A stretch of 64,000 nucleotides of DNA from Anaerosalibacter bizertensis (GTDB lineage: Bacteria; Bacillota; Clostridia; Tissierellales; Sporanaerobacteraceae), in the NCBI RefSeq assembly GCF_009696605.1, contig NZ_VULR01000012.1, positions 1 through 64,000 of the forward strand. The letters run 5' to 3'. The notes under the pieces are model-generated. The model was not told where the DNA came from. It made no database searches and saw nothing but the letters and a program-made list of their open reading frames with translations. The translations under genes and the position numbers were made by a program. Positions 31,446 through 40,698 of the stretch are shown piece after piece (position 1 is the stretch's first letter; every line of letters begins with the position of its first letter).

Positions 31446-33509
31446 ATGGATGGATTATCTATGTCAGTTCAATATGTAAAAGGGGTTGGACCAAAAAGAG
31501 CAGTTAAATTGAGAAAAATGGGCATTAATACCGTAGAAGATTTAATCTATTTTTTCCCAAGAGGTTATGAAGATAGAAGGAAATTTAATAATATATCTAA
31601 TGCTGTAAATGGAGAAAAGATGAGTTTTAGGGTAAGTATATCTGGTCGCCCCAATGTATTAAGGCCTAGAAGAAATCTTTCTATTTTAAAAATTCCAGTA
31701 AAAGATAATACTGGAATGGCATATCTAACATGGTTTAACCAAGATTATTTGGCTGATAATTTTAGAATAGGGGAAAAACTAACAATAAATGGGAAAGTTA
31801 AAAGGATTGCTAATGAAATTCAAATACAAAATCCGACCTATGAAAAAGAAGGCTCTTCAAATAAAAAAGTAGGACGAATAGTTCCCATATATTCTTTAAC
31901 TGATAAATTAACTAATAATGAAATGACCCTAATAGTCAATAATGCATTAAAATCTTATATAAGTAATGTAAAAGAGATTTTTCCTAAAAGTATTATAGAC
32001 AAATTTAATTTAATATCTGTTAAAGAAGCTATTTTAAATATTCACTTTCCTCAAAGCAGGGAAAAATTTTTAAAATCAAGACAGAGATTAGTGTTTGAAG
32101 AGCTTTTAACTTTACAATTAGGTCTTTTTATAATAAAGAATAAGACTAAATCTAACAATAAAGGAATTAGTTTTGAAAGGGTAGATGAATTAAAAGAATT
32201 TATTTATAAATTGCCATTTACACTTACCAATGCTCAGAAGAGAGTTTTAAAAGAGATCGAAAGAGATATGGAGTCATATGAGCAAATGAATAGACTAGTA
32301 CAAGGTGATGTAGGTTCAGGGAAAACTGTTATTGCAGTTTTAGCAATGTTTAAAGCATGGAAATCTGGATATCAATCAACTATGATGGCACCAACTGAGA
32401 TATTAGCTACACAGCATTTTGAGACTATTAAAAGCATGCTAAAGGATTATGATATCAGATGTGAACTATTAGTAGGAAGTTTATCTCAAAGCAAAAAAAA
32501 CGAAATTTTAGCTGATTTGAAAAACGGTAATATAGATATACTTGTAGGAACCCATGCTATTATTCAGGATAATGTAAAATTCAATAGATTAGGCCTTGCT
32601 ATAACCGATGAGCAACATAGATTTGGAGTTAGTCAAAGAGCAGTTCTAAGTCAAAAAGGATTGAATCCAGATGTATTGGTAATGACTGCTACACCTATTC
32701 CTAGAACTTTGGCTCTTATATTATATGGAGATTTAGATATATCTATTATAGATGAATTGCCTCCTGGAAGAAAGATTATAGAAACTTATTCAATAGGGAT
32801 TGGTATGGAAAAAAGATTGATTGAATTTATTAAAAAACAGATTAAAGAAGGCAGACAGGCATATATTGTATCACCTTTGATTGAAGAATCTGATACATTA
32901 AACGTAAAAGCTTGTGAAGAATTATATGAAAGGTTCAAAGGTGAAGTTTTTAAAGATTTCGAGGTTGGTCTACTTCATGGAAAGATGAAAGCAGAAGAAA
33001 AGGAAGAAATTATAAATGAGTTTAAAGATGGAAAAGTTGATATATTAGTTTCCACTACAGTAATAGAGGTTGGAGTAAATGTTCCAAATGCAAGTATAAT
33101 GGTTATCTATAATGCTGAACGATTTGGATTAGCTCAGCTCCATCAGTTAAGAGGAAGGGTAGGAAGAGGAGAATATCAATCTTATTGTATTTTGATTAAT
33201 GAGGGGAAAAGTAAAATATCACAAGAGAGAATGCGAATAATGCAAAAAACTAATGATGGTTTTAAAATATCTGAAAAAGATTTAGAATTGAGAGGACCAG
33301 GTGAATTTTTTGGGACTAAACAACATGGCCTTCCAGATTTGAAAATTGCTAATCTATTTACAGATATAAATATATTGAAAATAGCCCAAAAGGAAGCTGC
33401 TGAGATTTTAAATTCTGATCCTTATCTTGAGGATGCTAAATATAAATTGTTAAAGGAAAAGATTAAAGATATGTTTAAAGGAAAAACTGATGATATAATT
33501 TTTAATTAG
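31446..33509 (+). CDS. recG: ATP-dependent DNA helicase RecG
   Basis: RecG remodels stalled replication forks and Holliday junctions. The 687-aa protein has an N-terminal wedge/OB domain (about 1-160, VKGVGPKRAVKLRKMGINTVEDLIYFFPRGYEDR), then helicase motifs. Walker A is GDVGSGKT (287-294), the DEQH box is at about 388-391 in ITDEQHRFGV, and LVMTATPIPRT, ERFGLAQLHQLRGRVGRG and the RecG-specific C-terminal GPGEFFGTKQHGLPD follow. Length is normal. GAGGTG precedes ATG 31446. rsmD and coaD follow, in the common Firmicutes order. Confidence 0.97.
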   Translation: MDGLSMSVQYVKGVGPKRAVKLRKMGINTVEDLIYFFPRGYEDRRKFNNISNAVNGEKMSFRVSISGRPNVLRPRRNLSILKIPVKDNTGMAYLTWFNQDYLADNFRIGEKLTINGKVKRIANEIQIQNPTYEKEGSSNKKVGRIVPIYSLTDKLTNNEMTLIVNNALKSYISNVKEIFPKSIIDKFNLISVKEAILNIHFPQSREKFLKSRQRLVFEELLTLQLGLFIIKNKTKSNNKGISFERVDELKEFIYKLPFTLTNAQKRVLKEIERDMESYEQMNRLVQGDVGSGKTVIAVLAMFKAWKSGYQSTMMAPTEILATQHFETIKSMLKDYDIRCELLVGSLSQSKKNEILADLKNGNIDILVGTHAIIQDNVKFNRLGLAITDEQHRFGVSQRAVLSQKGLNPDVLVMTATPIPRTLALILYGDLDISIIDELPPGRKIIETYSIGIGMEKRLIEFIKKQIKEGRQAYIVSPLIEESDTLNVKACEELYERFKGEVFKDFEVGLLHGKMKAEEKEEIINEFKDGKVDILVSTTVIEVGVNVPNASIMVIYNAERFGLAQLHQLRGRVGRGEYQSYCILINEGKSKISQERMRIMQKTNDGFKISEKDLELRGPGEFFGTKQHGLPDLKIANLFTDINILKIAQKEAAEILNSDPYLEDAKYKLLKEKIKDMFKGKTDDIIFN

Positions 33510-33577
33510 TATATTATGTTTTATTGTAGATAAAAGTTGTGTTAAAATAGAATTACATCAAAAGAGGAGTTGGTTTG

Positions 33578-34129
33578 TTGAGAGTAATTTCAGGAAGTAG
33601 GAAAGGACATAGATTGAAGTCACCAAAAGGGTTAGATACCAGACCTACTCAAGACAGAATAAAAGAATCTTTATTTAACATATTAGGCGATATAAAAGAA
33701 GATAGTTTAGTATTAGATTTGTTTTCAGGTTCTGGTTCAGTGGGGATAGAGTTTTTGAGTAGAGGCTCAAAAGAATGCTACTTTATTGACAATTCTTTAA
33801 ATAGTATTAAGACCATTGGATATAATTTGGATGCTACAAATTTTAATGAAAAATCTAAAGTGTATAAAAATGATGTATTTAAAGCTATACAGATTTTAGG
33901 AAAGAAGAACATGAATTTTCACTATATTTTTATGGATCCTCCTTATAGGAAGAACTTAATTTTAAGTGTATTAGAGTCCATATGTGAAAATAATTTATTG
34001 AAAAATGAAGGAATTATCATTATAGAACATGAAAGTGAATTAATATTAGATACACATATTTTTGCCTTAAATAAAGTAGATGAGAGAATATATGGGGATA
34101 AAACTATAACTTTTATGAATAAACACTAA
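33578..34129 (+). CDS. rsmD: 16S rRNA m2G966 methyltransferase RsmD
   Basis: RsmD methylates G966 of 16S rRNA. The 183-aa protein begins with RVISGSRKGHRL, then TRPTQDRIKESLFNIL, LDLFSGSGSVGIEFLSRG (SAM motif I) and the catalytic DPPY. Two adjacent TTG codons (33575, 33578) can start it. The second is eight bases from GAGGAG and gives the usual MRVI beginning, so it is preferred. A TGTTAAAAT extended -10 lies at 33540-33548. coaD follows by 12 bp, a conserved pair. Confidence 0.94.
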   Translation: MRVISGSRKGHRLKSPKGLDTRPTQDRIKESLFNILGDIKEDSLVLDLFSGSGSVGIEFLSRGSKECYFIDNSLNSIKTIGYNLDATNFNEKSKVYKNDVFKAIQILGKKNMNFHYIFMDPPYRKNLILSVLESICENNLLKNEGIIIIEHESELILDTHIFALNKVDERIYGDKTITFMNKH

Positions 34130-34141
34130 GGAGGGTGACTA

Positions 34142-34633
34142 ATGGAGGTAATATATCCAGGAAGCTTTGATCCCATTACAAATGGACATTTAGATATTAT
34201 TGATAGATGTGCTAAAAAGTTTGATAAAGTAATAGTTTCAATTTTAAACAATACATCTAAAAAAACTTTATTTACAGTTGAGGAAAGAAAGGAACTATTG
34301 GAAAAATGTTTAGAGAAATATGACAATGTTGAAGTTGATACTTTTTCTGGTCTTTTAATTGATTATGCTAAGGAAAAAAATGTTACTACTATGGTAAGAG
34401 GATTAAGAGCAGTATCAGACTTTGAATATGAAATGCAAATGGCTTTAGTAAATAGAAAGTTATATGATGAAATTGAAACGTTATTCATGGTTTCAAGTGG
34501 TGATTATGCTTATTTAAGCTCTAGTATAGTTAGAGAGATATCTCTGTTTGATGGAGATGTATCATGTTTAGTCCCAGAGGTTGTAGAGAAAGCTTTAAAA
34601 GAAAAAATAAAAGGAGGTAGGAAGAATCAATGA
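34142..34633 (+). CDS. coaD: phosphopantetheine adenylyltransferase
   Basis: CoaD joins AMP to 4'-phosphopantetheine, the step after CoaBC (14.6 kb). The 163-aa protein has [18 protein letters not shown] (nucleotidyl-transfer motif with T/NGH), [28 protein letters not shown] and [22 protein letters not shown] precedes ATG. The stop overlaps the next start by 4 bp (ATGA), so the two are translationally coupled. Confidence 0.97.
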   Translation: MEVIYPGSFDPITNGHLDIIDRCAKKFDKVIVSILNNTSKKTLFTVEERKELLEKCLEKYDNVEVDTFSGLLIDYAKEKNVTTMVRGLRAVSDFEYEMQMALVNRKLYDEIETLFMVSSGDYAYLSSSIVREISLFDGDVSCLVPEVVEKALKEKIKGGRKNQ

Positions 34634-35088
34634 GTGTATTAGAGTTAATAGATGAAATAGAAAATATTCTAGAAGAAAGTTCTTCTGTACCTTTTTCAGA
34701 AAAAGTAATAGTAAGTAAGGAAGAATTGTTAGAAATTTTAAATGAGATAAAAATAAAATTGCCTGATGAAATTAAACAAGCTAACTGGGTTAGAGAAGAA
34801 CAAAAGCGAATTCTTGCAGAAGCACAAAAAGAAGCAGATACTATTGTTTCTGAGGCTAAAACTCACTTAAAAGAATTAGTTGAGGAAGATGAAATTACAA
34901 AACAAGCAAAGGAAAGAGCAGAGGAAATTATGACAAAGGTTCAGACCAATGCAAAAGAAATTAGATTAGGTTCAATGGAGTATGCAGACAATATATTAGG
35001 CAAAGTTCAAGGTAACTTAAAAGAACTTCAAGATAATTTAAATCAATTAGTGGAAACTTTAGATAGAGATAGACAAGAATTGAGATAG
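34630..35088 (+). CDS. coiled-coil ATP synthase subunit b-like protein of unknown role
   Basis: This 152-aa protein is nearly all helix: an N-terminal segment [17 protein letters not shown], a short linker with [17 protein letters not shown], and then a long Ala/Glu/Lys-rich coiled coil (about 55-150, [19 protein letters not shown]). It resembles the stalk b-subunit or DivIVA-type coils without a membrane span. Genes like it are found after coaD in clostridia, often annotated as ATPase. ATGA overlap with coaD suggests a shared transcript. I assign no function. Confidence 0.7.
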   Translation: MSVLELIDEIENILEESSSVPFSEKVIVSKEELLEILNEIKIKLPDEIKQANWVREEQKRILAEAQKEADTIVSEAKTHLKELVEEDEITKQAKERAEEIMTKVQTNAKEIRLGSMEYADNILGKVQGNLKELQDNLNQLVETLDRDRQELR

Positions 35089-35097
35089 TTGAGGAAA

Positions 35098-36327
35098 TTA
35101 TTTAACTTTTATTACTGTATTTATCAGGCCAATAATTATTGCATATAAAAGAATGGAGATTATTATAAAAAACTCTAATTGTATAGAAGATATTAAAGTG
35201 TTAATCCAATTTGGAAAAGAAAATGTTTCTAGTGAAATAATATTAGGATTAAAGGAAGTTATTACAATATCTTTATATTTAAAGTTATATATAAAAAATG
35301 TATATAAACTCGCAAAACTACCATGTAAAAATTTTGAAAAAACATATAGTTTACTATTTAAATCGGTTTCATTTAGAAAACTTAAGGCTTGGCTGTGTAT
35401 TGAAAAACCACTCCATCCAATTAGAAAATTTATCATCATAATTTTACATAATAAAGAGACTTCCTTTAATTCTACAATTTTTTTACACCCTATAGTAATT
35501 TCAAATGAGCCAGTTATTAGAGCTTTTAAAGTTTTTTGATCGGTATTTATAGGTAATATAGAAATTATTTTTTTGATTATTAAATTCAAAAAAAATGCTG
35601 AATTTAATATTTCAACCAGTACAGAATAAAAAACTATAAATCCTCCTATTACTAACATAGAGTTTATACCTTCTTTTACACCTTGAGAAAGAAGAATACC
35701 TAAGGATTTATTGTTTTTTGTTCTTGATTTAAATAGCTGTTTAAAGGCAGTTTTAAAAATATTCTGCTCATGTAAATATGGGGTTATTTTTTTTCCTTTT
35801 TTATAGAATCTGAAAATTATACCAACAGTTAGAGCACCTAAGTAATGAGGTAGTATTATTAAAGGGCTTAATGAAGGATCGTTTAACATGCCTGTGGCTA
35901 TAGCACCAATCATGAATATTGGCCCAGAGGTACTACAAAAAGAAAGTAGCCTTTGAGCTTCTATTCTTGTTATATGATTGTTTTTTCTTAAGTTGGAAAT
36001 TATCTTTACCCCTACAGGATAGCCTGAAGTTACACTCATTGCTAAAGGAAAAGCACCTTTTCCAGAGACATTAAATATAGGTGACATTGCTGGTTCTAAT
36101 AATATACCAATAAAATCAACAAATCCAAGGCCTATCAATAATTCAGATGTTATAAAAAAAGGAAGTAAAGATGGTATAACAATATTAAACCAAGTTAATA
36201 ATCCGCTGTGAGCAGCTTCTATACAGTTTTGAGGAAGAGATATTATATTCAACAAAAACCATATAATAATTATTATATATATTATGGTAGATACATAACC
36301 TTTTTTAAATATTTTATTTTTTTCCAT
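35098..36327 (-). CDS. ylbJ: sporulation integral membrane protein YlbJ
   Basis: YlbJ is a sporulation-linked membrane protein, required for normal spore formation in B. subtilis. The 409-aa protein has about eight to ten hydrophobic segments and two nucleoside-recognition (Gate) like repeats. Signatures include IVIPSLLPFFITSELLIGLGFVDFIG, MSVTSGYPVGVKIISNLRK and FCSTSGPIFMIGA. On the minus strand GGAGG precedes the ATG. Only 9 bp separate it from the convergent upstream gene, and no terminator is visible there. Confidence 0.92.
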   Translation of the reverse strand: MEKNKIFKKGYVSTIIYIIIIIWFLLNIISLPQNCIEAAHSGLLTWFNIVIPSLLPFFITSELLIGLGFVDFIGILLEPAMSPIFNVSGKGAFPLAMSVTSGYPVGVKIISNLRKNNHITRIEAQRLLSFCSTSGPIFMIGAIATGMLNDPSLSPLIILPHYLGALTVGIIFRFYKKGKKITPYLHEQNIFKTAFKQLFKSRTKNNKSLGILLSQGVKEGINSMLVIGGFIVFYSVLVEILNSAFFLNLIIKKIISILPINTDQKTLKALITGSFEITIGCKKIVELKEVSLLCKIMMINFLIGWSGFSIHSQALSFLNETDLNSKLYVFSKFLHGSFASLYTFFIYNFKYKDIVITSFNPNIISLETFSFPNWINTLISSIQLEFFIIISILLYAIIIGLINTVIKVK

Positions 36328-36368
36328 GGGACAATACCTCCATTTTGTATATTTATATTTTCAAATTC

Positions 36369-36397
36369 TTGTTAATATGATAGATTATCTATATAAA
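36369..36397 (+). promoter_or_regulatory. sigma-A-type promoter for ylbK
   Basis: TTGTTA (36369-36374), 17 bp, TATAAA (36392-36397). The start would lie near 36404, 15 nt before the ATG. Confidence 0.5.
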
Positions 36398-36418
36398 TAG
36401 TTATACGGGGGGATTTAT

Positions 36419-37222
36419 ATGACAGAGAAACCTAAAATAGGTATAGCATTAGGTTCAGGATCAGCTAGAGGATTTGCACATATAGGAGTTTTAAAAGCTT
36501 TAGAAGAAAACAATATATTTGTAGATATAGTCACTGGAAGCAGTGCTGGGGCGTTGGTTGGAGGACTATATTGTTCCGGTATAAAACCAGAAATGATTAA
36601 AAATTTAGCTATACAAATAGATAAAAAGTTATGGATGGATTTTACTGTTTCTAGAAGAGGAATTTTAAAAGGAGACAAAATTGAAGAAATACTTAAATTG
36701 ATAACTGGAGAGAGAAATATTGAAGATTTAAATAAAAAGTTGGGCATTGTAGCTACAGATTTGCAAAAAGGTGAAGGAGTTATCTTTACTGAGGGACCGT
36801 TATATAGTGCAATTAGATCTAGCATATCTATTCCTGGTGTCTTTGAACCAGTAAATTATGATAACAAGGTTTTGGTAGATGGCGGTGTAGTTGATAGGGT
36901 ACCTATATCTTTAACTAAGGATTTAGGGGCAGATATAGTTATAGCAGTAGATGTAGGATTTAGTGAATACGGAAATAGGATTTTTCACTTACTTGATATC
37001 ATCCAACAATCTATAGATATAATGGCAAAGAAAATATTAGAAGCAGATAAAATATATGCAGATATTTTAATAGAACCACCTTTATCTCATATAGAGTCTT
37101 CCCAATTTGAATTGGTAGAGGAATGTGTGGAAATAGGTTATAAGACTGCATTAGAACATATGGATGAAATAAAAGGAAAAATAAAGTTCTGGGAAGATAA
37201 AAACTCAAGGATTAAAAATTAG
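36419..37222 (+). CDS. ylbK: patatin-like phospholipase (YlbK)
   Basis: Patatin-like serine hydrolases cleave lipid acyl chains through a Ser-Asp dyad. The 267-aa protein has the oxyanion loop GSGSARGFAHIGVL, nucleophile elbow GSSAG (in VTGSSAGALVGGL) and catalytic Asp in DGGVVDRVP. Length matches the bacterial YlbK/RssA branch. ATG 36419 follows ACGGGGGGA. Its stop codon lies in the loop of a two-way terminator. The natural substrate is unknown. Confidence 0.93.
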   Translation: MTEKPKIGIALGSGSARGFAHIGVLKALEENNIFVDIVTGSSAGALVGGLYCSGIKPEMIKNLAIQIDKKLWMDFTVSRRGILKGDKIEEILKLITGERNIEDLNKKLGIVATDLQKGEGVIFTEGPLYSAIRSSISIPGVFEPVNYDNKVLVDGGVVDRVPISLTKDLGADIVIAVDVGFSEYGNRIFHLLDIIQQSIDIMAKKILEADKIYADILIEPPLSHIESSQFELVEECVEIGYKTALEHMDEIKGKIKFWEDKNSRIKN

Positions 37223-37235
37223 TCCTTGAGTTTTT
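37199..37235. terminator. two-way terminator between ylbK and tmcAL
   Basis: A 13-bp perfect stem (aaaaactcaagga with tccttgagttttt) encloses an 11-nt loop. Both stop codons (TAG of ylbK, TTA of the minus gene) fall in the loop. Poly-A and poly-T flank the stem. Confidence 0.9.
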
Positions 37236-38474
37236 AATATATGGGGATTTTAAATAATCTAAGTTAGAAATTCTACTTTTTTCCTTTTGGAGCCCTAAAA
37301 AATATAAATCTGTACTTTTTTTATCATAATATATCATTTTATGAAGTTGAAGATTATTTTCTTTTTTATAATCTGCGAATTTATTTATTATTGAAATATT
37401 TGTATTTTGTTTAATTTTATTTAAAATATTCATTCCTTTATTATTCATTCCTAAGACCCTAATGTACTGTGGATAGGTGTTTTTTAGCTCAAGGAATATA
37501 TCTTTATTGATTCCCATTAGTAAATGGATTAGTATTCTTTGTATACGGGTTTTAGGATATCTTTTTGTAATAGTATTATTTATAATTTGAGTTATATTAT
37601 TGTATTTAAAGCCATAATTAATTAGTCTATTTTCTAATCCATCTTCTATATCCATAATTTTAGATAAACTATTTTTATCGATTGTTCTTAATAAATATAA
37701 AAGTATATGGGAGTAATTTTCCATTGTGTTGAAAGAATCATATTCATTTAGATATTGATTAATGTGATAGTAAGTAGCTTCAGGCAAATAGTTTTTTATT
37801 TCTTTTAAATCACCTTTTAAAATCTTATTCCTTATAGATGTTGCGCTAGAATATTTATTATTGAAAAGTGTTTCTTTATAATCACTTCCGACTCTTTTAA
37901 TTGTAAAAGGTTTTATATCGCTATTAAGTATATAAAGAGCTTTTAAGTATTCAATAGCTAAGATGTTATTGGGAGATTTTAAAATATTTGTATAATTACA
38001 TTTATTACGTCCATCTTTTTTTAAAAAACTTTCCAATGCTAAGCTTCTTGAAACTGAATAAGAATTCCCTTCATCCAAGTATTTTTTAAGCATTAATTTA
38101 AAATAATAAGGTTCTCTAGCAAAAATTTCAGCAATAAATTTCAGTATTTCTAATTCGCCTAATTCACTACCAAAAGAAATATAGTCAACAATATTTAAAC
38201 TATCTAGAAGCTTTACTCCTCCATAAGCAAAGAGCTCGGCACTTTGGACTGAAAAAATTGAAGGAAGTTCTAGAACTAGATCTATACCGCTATCTATAGC
38301 TATTTTTGTTTTTGTCCATTTATCTATAAATGATGGTTCACCTCTTTGTACAAAGGAGCCACTCATTACAGCTATAGAAAAGTTACATCCTGTTATTTTC
38401 TTGGACTTTTCTAAATGATATAGATGGCCATAATGAAAAGGATTATATTCACTAATTATACCTAAAACTTTCAT
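37212..38474 (-). CDS. tmcAL: tRNA(Met) cytidine acetate ligase TmcAL
   Basis: TmcAL uses acetate and ATP to acetylate C34 of elongator tRNA-Met. The 420-aa protein has the N-terminal nucleotidyltransferase fold with ISEYNPFHYGHLYHLEKSK (HXGH motif), a middle PSFIDKWTKTKIAIDSGIDLVLELPS block and a long C-terminal RNA-binding half. The older name is YlbM. It lies in the ylbJ-ylbK neighbourhood as in B. subtilis. It uses acetate, and ackA, which links acetate to acetyl phosphate, is the next gene on the other strand. Confidence 0.93.
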   Translation of the reverse strand: MKVLGIISEYNPFHYGHLYHLEKSKKITGCNFSIAVMSGSFVQRGEPSFIDKWTKTKIAIDSGIDLVLELPSIFSVQSAELFAYGGVKLLDSLNIVDYISFGSELGELEILKFIAEIFAREPYYFKLMLKKYLDEGNSYSVSRSLALESFLKKDGRNKCNYTNILKSPNNILAIEYLKALYILNSDIKPFTIKRVGSDYKETLFNNKYSSATSIRNKILKGDLKEIKNYLPEATYYHINQYLNEYDSFNTMENYSHILLYLLRTIDKNSLSKIMDIEDGLENRLINYGFKYNNITQIINNTITKRYPKTRIQRILIHLLMGINKDIFLELKNTYPQYIRVLGMNNKGMNILNKIKQNTNISIINKFADYKKENNLQLHKMIYYDKKSTDLYFLGLQKEKSRISNLDYLKSPYIKNSRTNF

Positions 38475-38541
38475 TTTATCCTCCTATATTAAAATATATG
38501 CTAAATTTAATTATAACATAAGTTTATACTAGTTGATTTTT

Positions 38542-38550
38542 TGATATAAT
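38542..38550 (+). promoter_or_regulatory. extended -10 element for ackA
   Basis: TGATATAAT lies 54 bp before the start, with another TATAAT (38551-38556) directly after it. No strong -35 is seen at 17 bp, and no CRE or CodY site is obvious in the 126-bp divergent region. Confidence 0.45.
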
Positions 38551-38603
38551 TATAATACTATGTTTTATAGTGACAAACAATAGAATAACAGGAGGAATGT
38601 ATG

Positions 38604-39794
38604 ATGAACATATTAGTAATTAATTGTGGTAGTTCTTCACTAAAATATCAACTAATAGATATGGATGAAGAAAAAGTTTTAGCAAAAGGATTATCAGAAA
38701 GAATAGGTATCGAAGGATCAAAGATAAAGCATACAACTGCTGGAAAAGAAGAAGTTGTTATTGAAAAGCCTATGTCAGATCATAAGGAAGTATTAGAAAT
38801 AGTATTAAAAACATTAGTGGATCCGGCACATGGTGCTATAAAATCTATGGACGAAATTAATGCAGTAGGTCACAGAGTAGTACATGGAGGAGAAAAATTT
38901 GCAAATTCAATAAAAATAGATGATGAAGTTATGGATGCTTTAAATGAATGTATTGATTTAGCTCCATTACATAATCCACCAAATATTATGGGAATTGAGG
39001 CATGTAAAGAATTAATGCCAGATACTCCAATGGTTGCTGTATTTGATACTGCATTCCATCAAACTATGCCAAAATCTAATTTTATTTATCCACTTCCATA
39101 TGAATTATATGAGAAATATGGAATTAGAAAATATGGCTTCCATGGTACTTCACATAAATATGTGTCATCAAAAGCAGCAGAAATGTTAGACAAAGATATT
39201 AAGGACTTAAATATTGTAACTTGCCATCTAGGAAATGGAGCAAGTATTTGTGCAGTAGAAAAAGGAAAATCTATAGATACAAGTATGGGATTCACTCCAC
39301 TAGCAGGATTAGCTATGGGAACACGTTCTGGAAACATTGATCCAGCTATAATTCCATTTTTAGTAGAAAAAGAAAACTTATCTATGGAAGAAGTAAATAA
39401 TTTGCTTAACAAAGAATCTGGAGTACTTGGAATCTCTGGAGTAAGCAGTGACTTTAGAGATATTGAACAAGCAGCTGAAAAGGGAAATGAAAGAGCAGAA
39501 CTTGCATTAGATGTTTTTGTAAATAAGGTTAAGAAATATATTGGTGCATATACAGTACTAATGGGTGAAGTAGATGCTATAGTATTTACAGCAGGTATTG
39601 GAGAAAACTCTGTTGAAATTAGAGAAATGGTTTGTGAAGGATTAGAGAATTTAGGTATAGAATTAGATAAAGAAAAGAATAATGTAAGAGGAAAAGAAGC
39701 TTTAGTTAGCAAAGATACATCTAAAGTTAAAGTATTGGTTATACCAACAAATGAAGAATTAATGATAGCAAAAGATACTCAAGAGCTAGCTTAA
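38604..39794 (+). CDS. ackA: acetate kinase
   Basis: AckA converts acetyl phosphate and ADP to acetate and ATP, a main ATP-yielding step of fermentation. The 396-aa protein has [32 protein letters not shown] and the phosphate/Arg catalytic region FTAGIGENS. Adjacent ATGs at 38601 and 38604 are both possible; the second is spaced better from GGAGG. No pta is in this window, so the pathway partner lies elsewhere. Supports an acetogenic or amino-acid-fermenting anaerobe. Confidence 0.97.
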   Translation: MNILVINCGSSSLKYQLIDMDEEKVLAKGLSERIGIEGSKIKHTTAGKEEVVIEKPMSDHKEVLEIVLKTLVDPAHGAIKSMDEINAVGHRVVHGGEKFANSIKIDDEVMDALNECIDLAPLHNPPNIMGIEACKELMPDTPMVAVFDTAFHQTMPKSNFIYPLPYELYEKYGIRKYGFHGTSHKYVSSKAAEMLDKDIKDLNIVTCHLGNGASICAVEKGKSIDTSMGFTPLAGLAMGTRSGNIDPAIIPFLVEKENLSMEEVNNLLNKESGVLGISGVSSDFRDIEQAAEKGNERAELALDVFVNKVKKYIGAYTVLMGEVDAIVFTAGIGENSVEIREMVCEGLENLGIELDKEKNNVRGKEALVSKDTSKVKVLVIPTNEELMIAKDTQELA

Positions 39795-39808
39795 TTGTAA
39801 TATATTTC

Positions 39809-39837
39809 TTGACAAAAGTATTCCACCTTTATATAAT
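39809..39837 (+). promoter_or_regulatory. consensus sigma-A promoter for yceD-rpmF
   Basis: A perfect TTGACA (39809-39814) and perfect TATAAT (39832-39837) are separated by exactly 17 bp. Transcription would begin near 39844, about 24 nt before yceD. This is the strongest promoter I see in the window. Confidence 0.85.
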
Positions 39838-39867
39838 AAAACTTGTTAGATTTAAGAGGTGAAGTAA

Positions 39868-40377
39868 ATGAAGGTTAATCTAGCTAGTCTTCTTGATGAA
39901 ACTTTAAATGATATTCCTTTTACTGAAATATTAGAATTAGAAAGCTTAGATATTGGTGAAAGGAATATAGCTTTTACAGAGCCAGTTAAAATGTCTGGAC
40001 ATATTTATAAAATGGAAGGCACTAATTATTTAACTGCAGATATTTCTTTTAAGTATGTTGAGAACTGTGACAGGTGCTTAAAAGAATTTATACAAACTAT
40101 AAATACGGTTTTGTCAGGAGAATTAAGAGAAAAATCAGAAGGAGTTTCTGATTTTGATGAAAAAGATGAAGAAATAATCTATTATGAAGGAAATGAATTA
40201 AATTTAAAACAGCCAATAATTAACACAATAATAATATCTTTACCTATGAAATCATTATGTACAGAAGATTGTAAAGGATTATGTCCTAAATGTGGTAAAG
40301 ATCTCAATGAAGGTCAATGTGATTGTGTAATAGAAGATATAGATCCGAGATTGGCAAAATTAAAGGATTTTTTTTGA
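39868..40377 (+). CDS. yceD: YceD family (DUF177) protein
   Basis: YceD is needed in several bacteria for normal 23S rRNA levels, and it is nearly always upstream of rpmF. The 169-aa protein has an N-terminal half of uncertain fold and a central CDRCLKEF. A C-terminal Cys-rich tail follows: C-X3-C-X3-C-X2-C in CTEDCKGLCPKCGKDLN, then CDC, which probably binds zinc. GAGGTGAA precedes ATG. rpmF starts 24 bp later and shares the strong promoter. Confidence 0.92.
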   Translation: MKVNLASLLDETLNDIPFTEILELESLDIGERNIAFTEPVKMSGHIYKMEGTNYLTADISFKYVENCDRCLKEFIQTINTVLSGELREKSEGVSDFDEKDEEIIYYEGNELNLKQPIINTIIISLPMKSLCTEDCKGLCPKCGKDLNEGQCDCVIEDIDPRLAKLKDFF

Positions 40378-40401
40378 GTAGCAGATAAGGAGGTGGATTT
40401 A

Positions 40402-40581
40402 ATGGCAGTACCAAAGAGAAAAACTTCTAAGAGTAGAAGAGATAAAAGAAGAGCTTCAGCATATAGATTATCAAAATCAACTTTTGTTGAATGTCCACAA
40501 TGTCATGAGTTAAAATTACCTCATAGAGTATGTAAATCATGCGGATATTATAAGAATAGAGAAGTTATAGAAGTAGAGTAA
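40402..40581 (+). CDS. rpmF: ribosomal protein bL32
   Basis: bL32 is a large-subunit protein. The 59-aa protein starts [17 protein letters not shown] and has zinc-binding CPQC and CKSC pairs, the C+ form. AAGGAGGTGG precedes ATG 40402; the in-frame GTG at 40393 lies inside that site. It is followed by a strong terminator, so high expression with yceD is expected. Confidence 0.97.
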   Translation: MAVPKRKTSKSRRDKRRASAYRLSKSTFVECPQCHELKLPHRVCKSCGYYKNREVIEVE

Positions 40582-40585
40582 ATAT

Positions 40586-40620
40586 AAAAAAGATAGTGAG
40601 AGTAGTCACTATCTTTTTTA
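40586..40620 (+). terminator. intrinsic terminator after rpmF
   Basis: A 14-bp perfect stem (aaaaaagatagtga with tcactatctttttt) encloses a 6-nt loop and ends in T-rich sequence. Symmetry suggests it works in both directions. Confidence 0.92.
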
Positions 40621-40628
40621 TATTTTTA

Positions 40629-40657
40629 TTGCATTTTTATTTTAAGTAATATATATT
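40629..40657 (+). promoter_or_regulatory. sigma-A-type promoter for plsX
   Basis: TTGCAT (40629-40634), 17 bp, TATATT (40652-40657), directly after the rpmF terminator and about 40 bp before plsX. No FapR-like palindrome is seen. Confidence 0.5.
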
Positions 40658-40698
40658 TAATATCAGTATGATAATTACTATGTTTTAGGAGGATAAAA

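Noticed and set aside
35153-35539. 128-aa plus-strand frame inside ylbJ
   Set aside because: It lies opposite the membrane-protein coding region of ylbJ, with no ribosome binding site and no domain.
39086-39712. 208-aa minus-strand open frame inside ackA
   Set aside because: It is complementary to a well-conserved gene, with typical antisense composition (Ser/Phe/Pro) and no start site.
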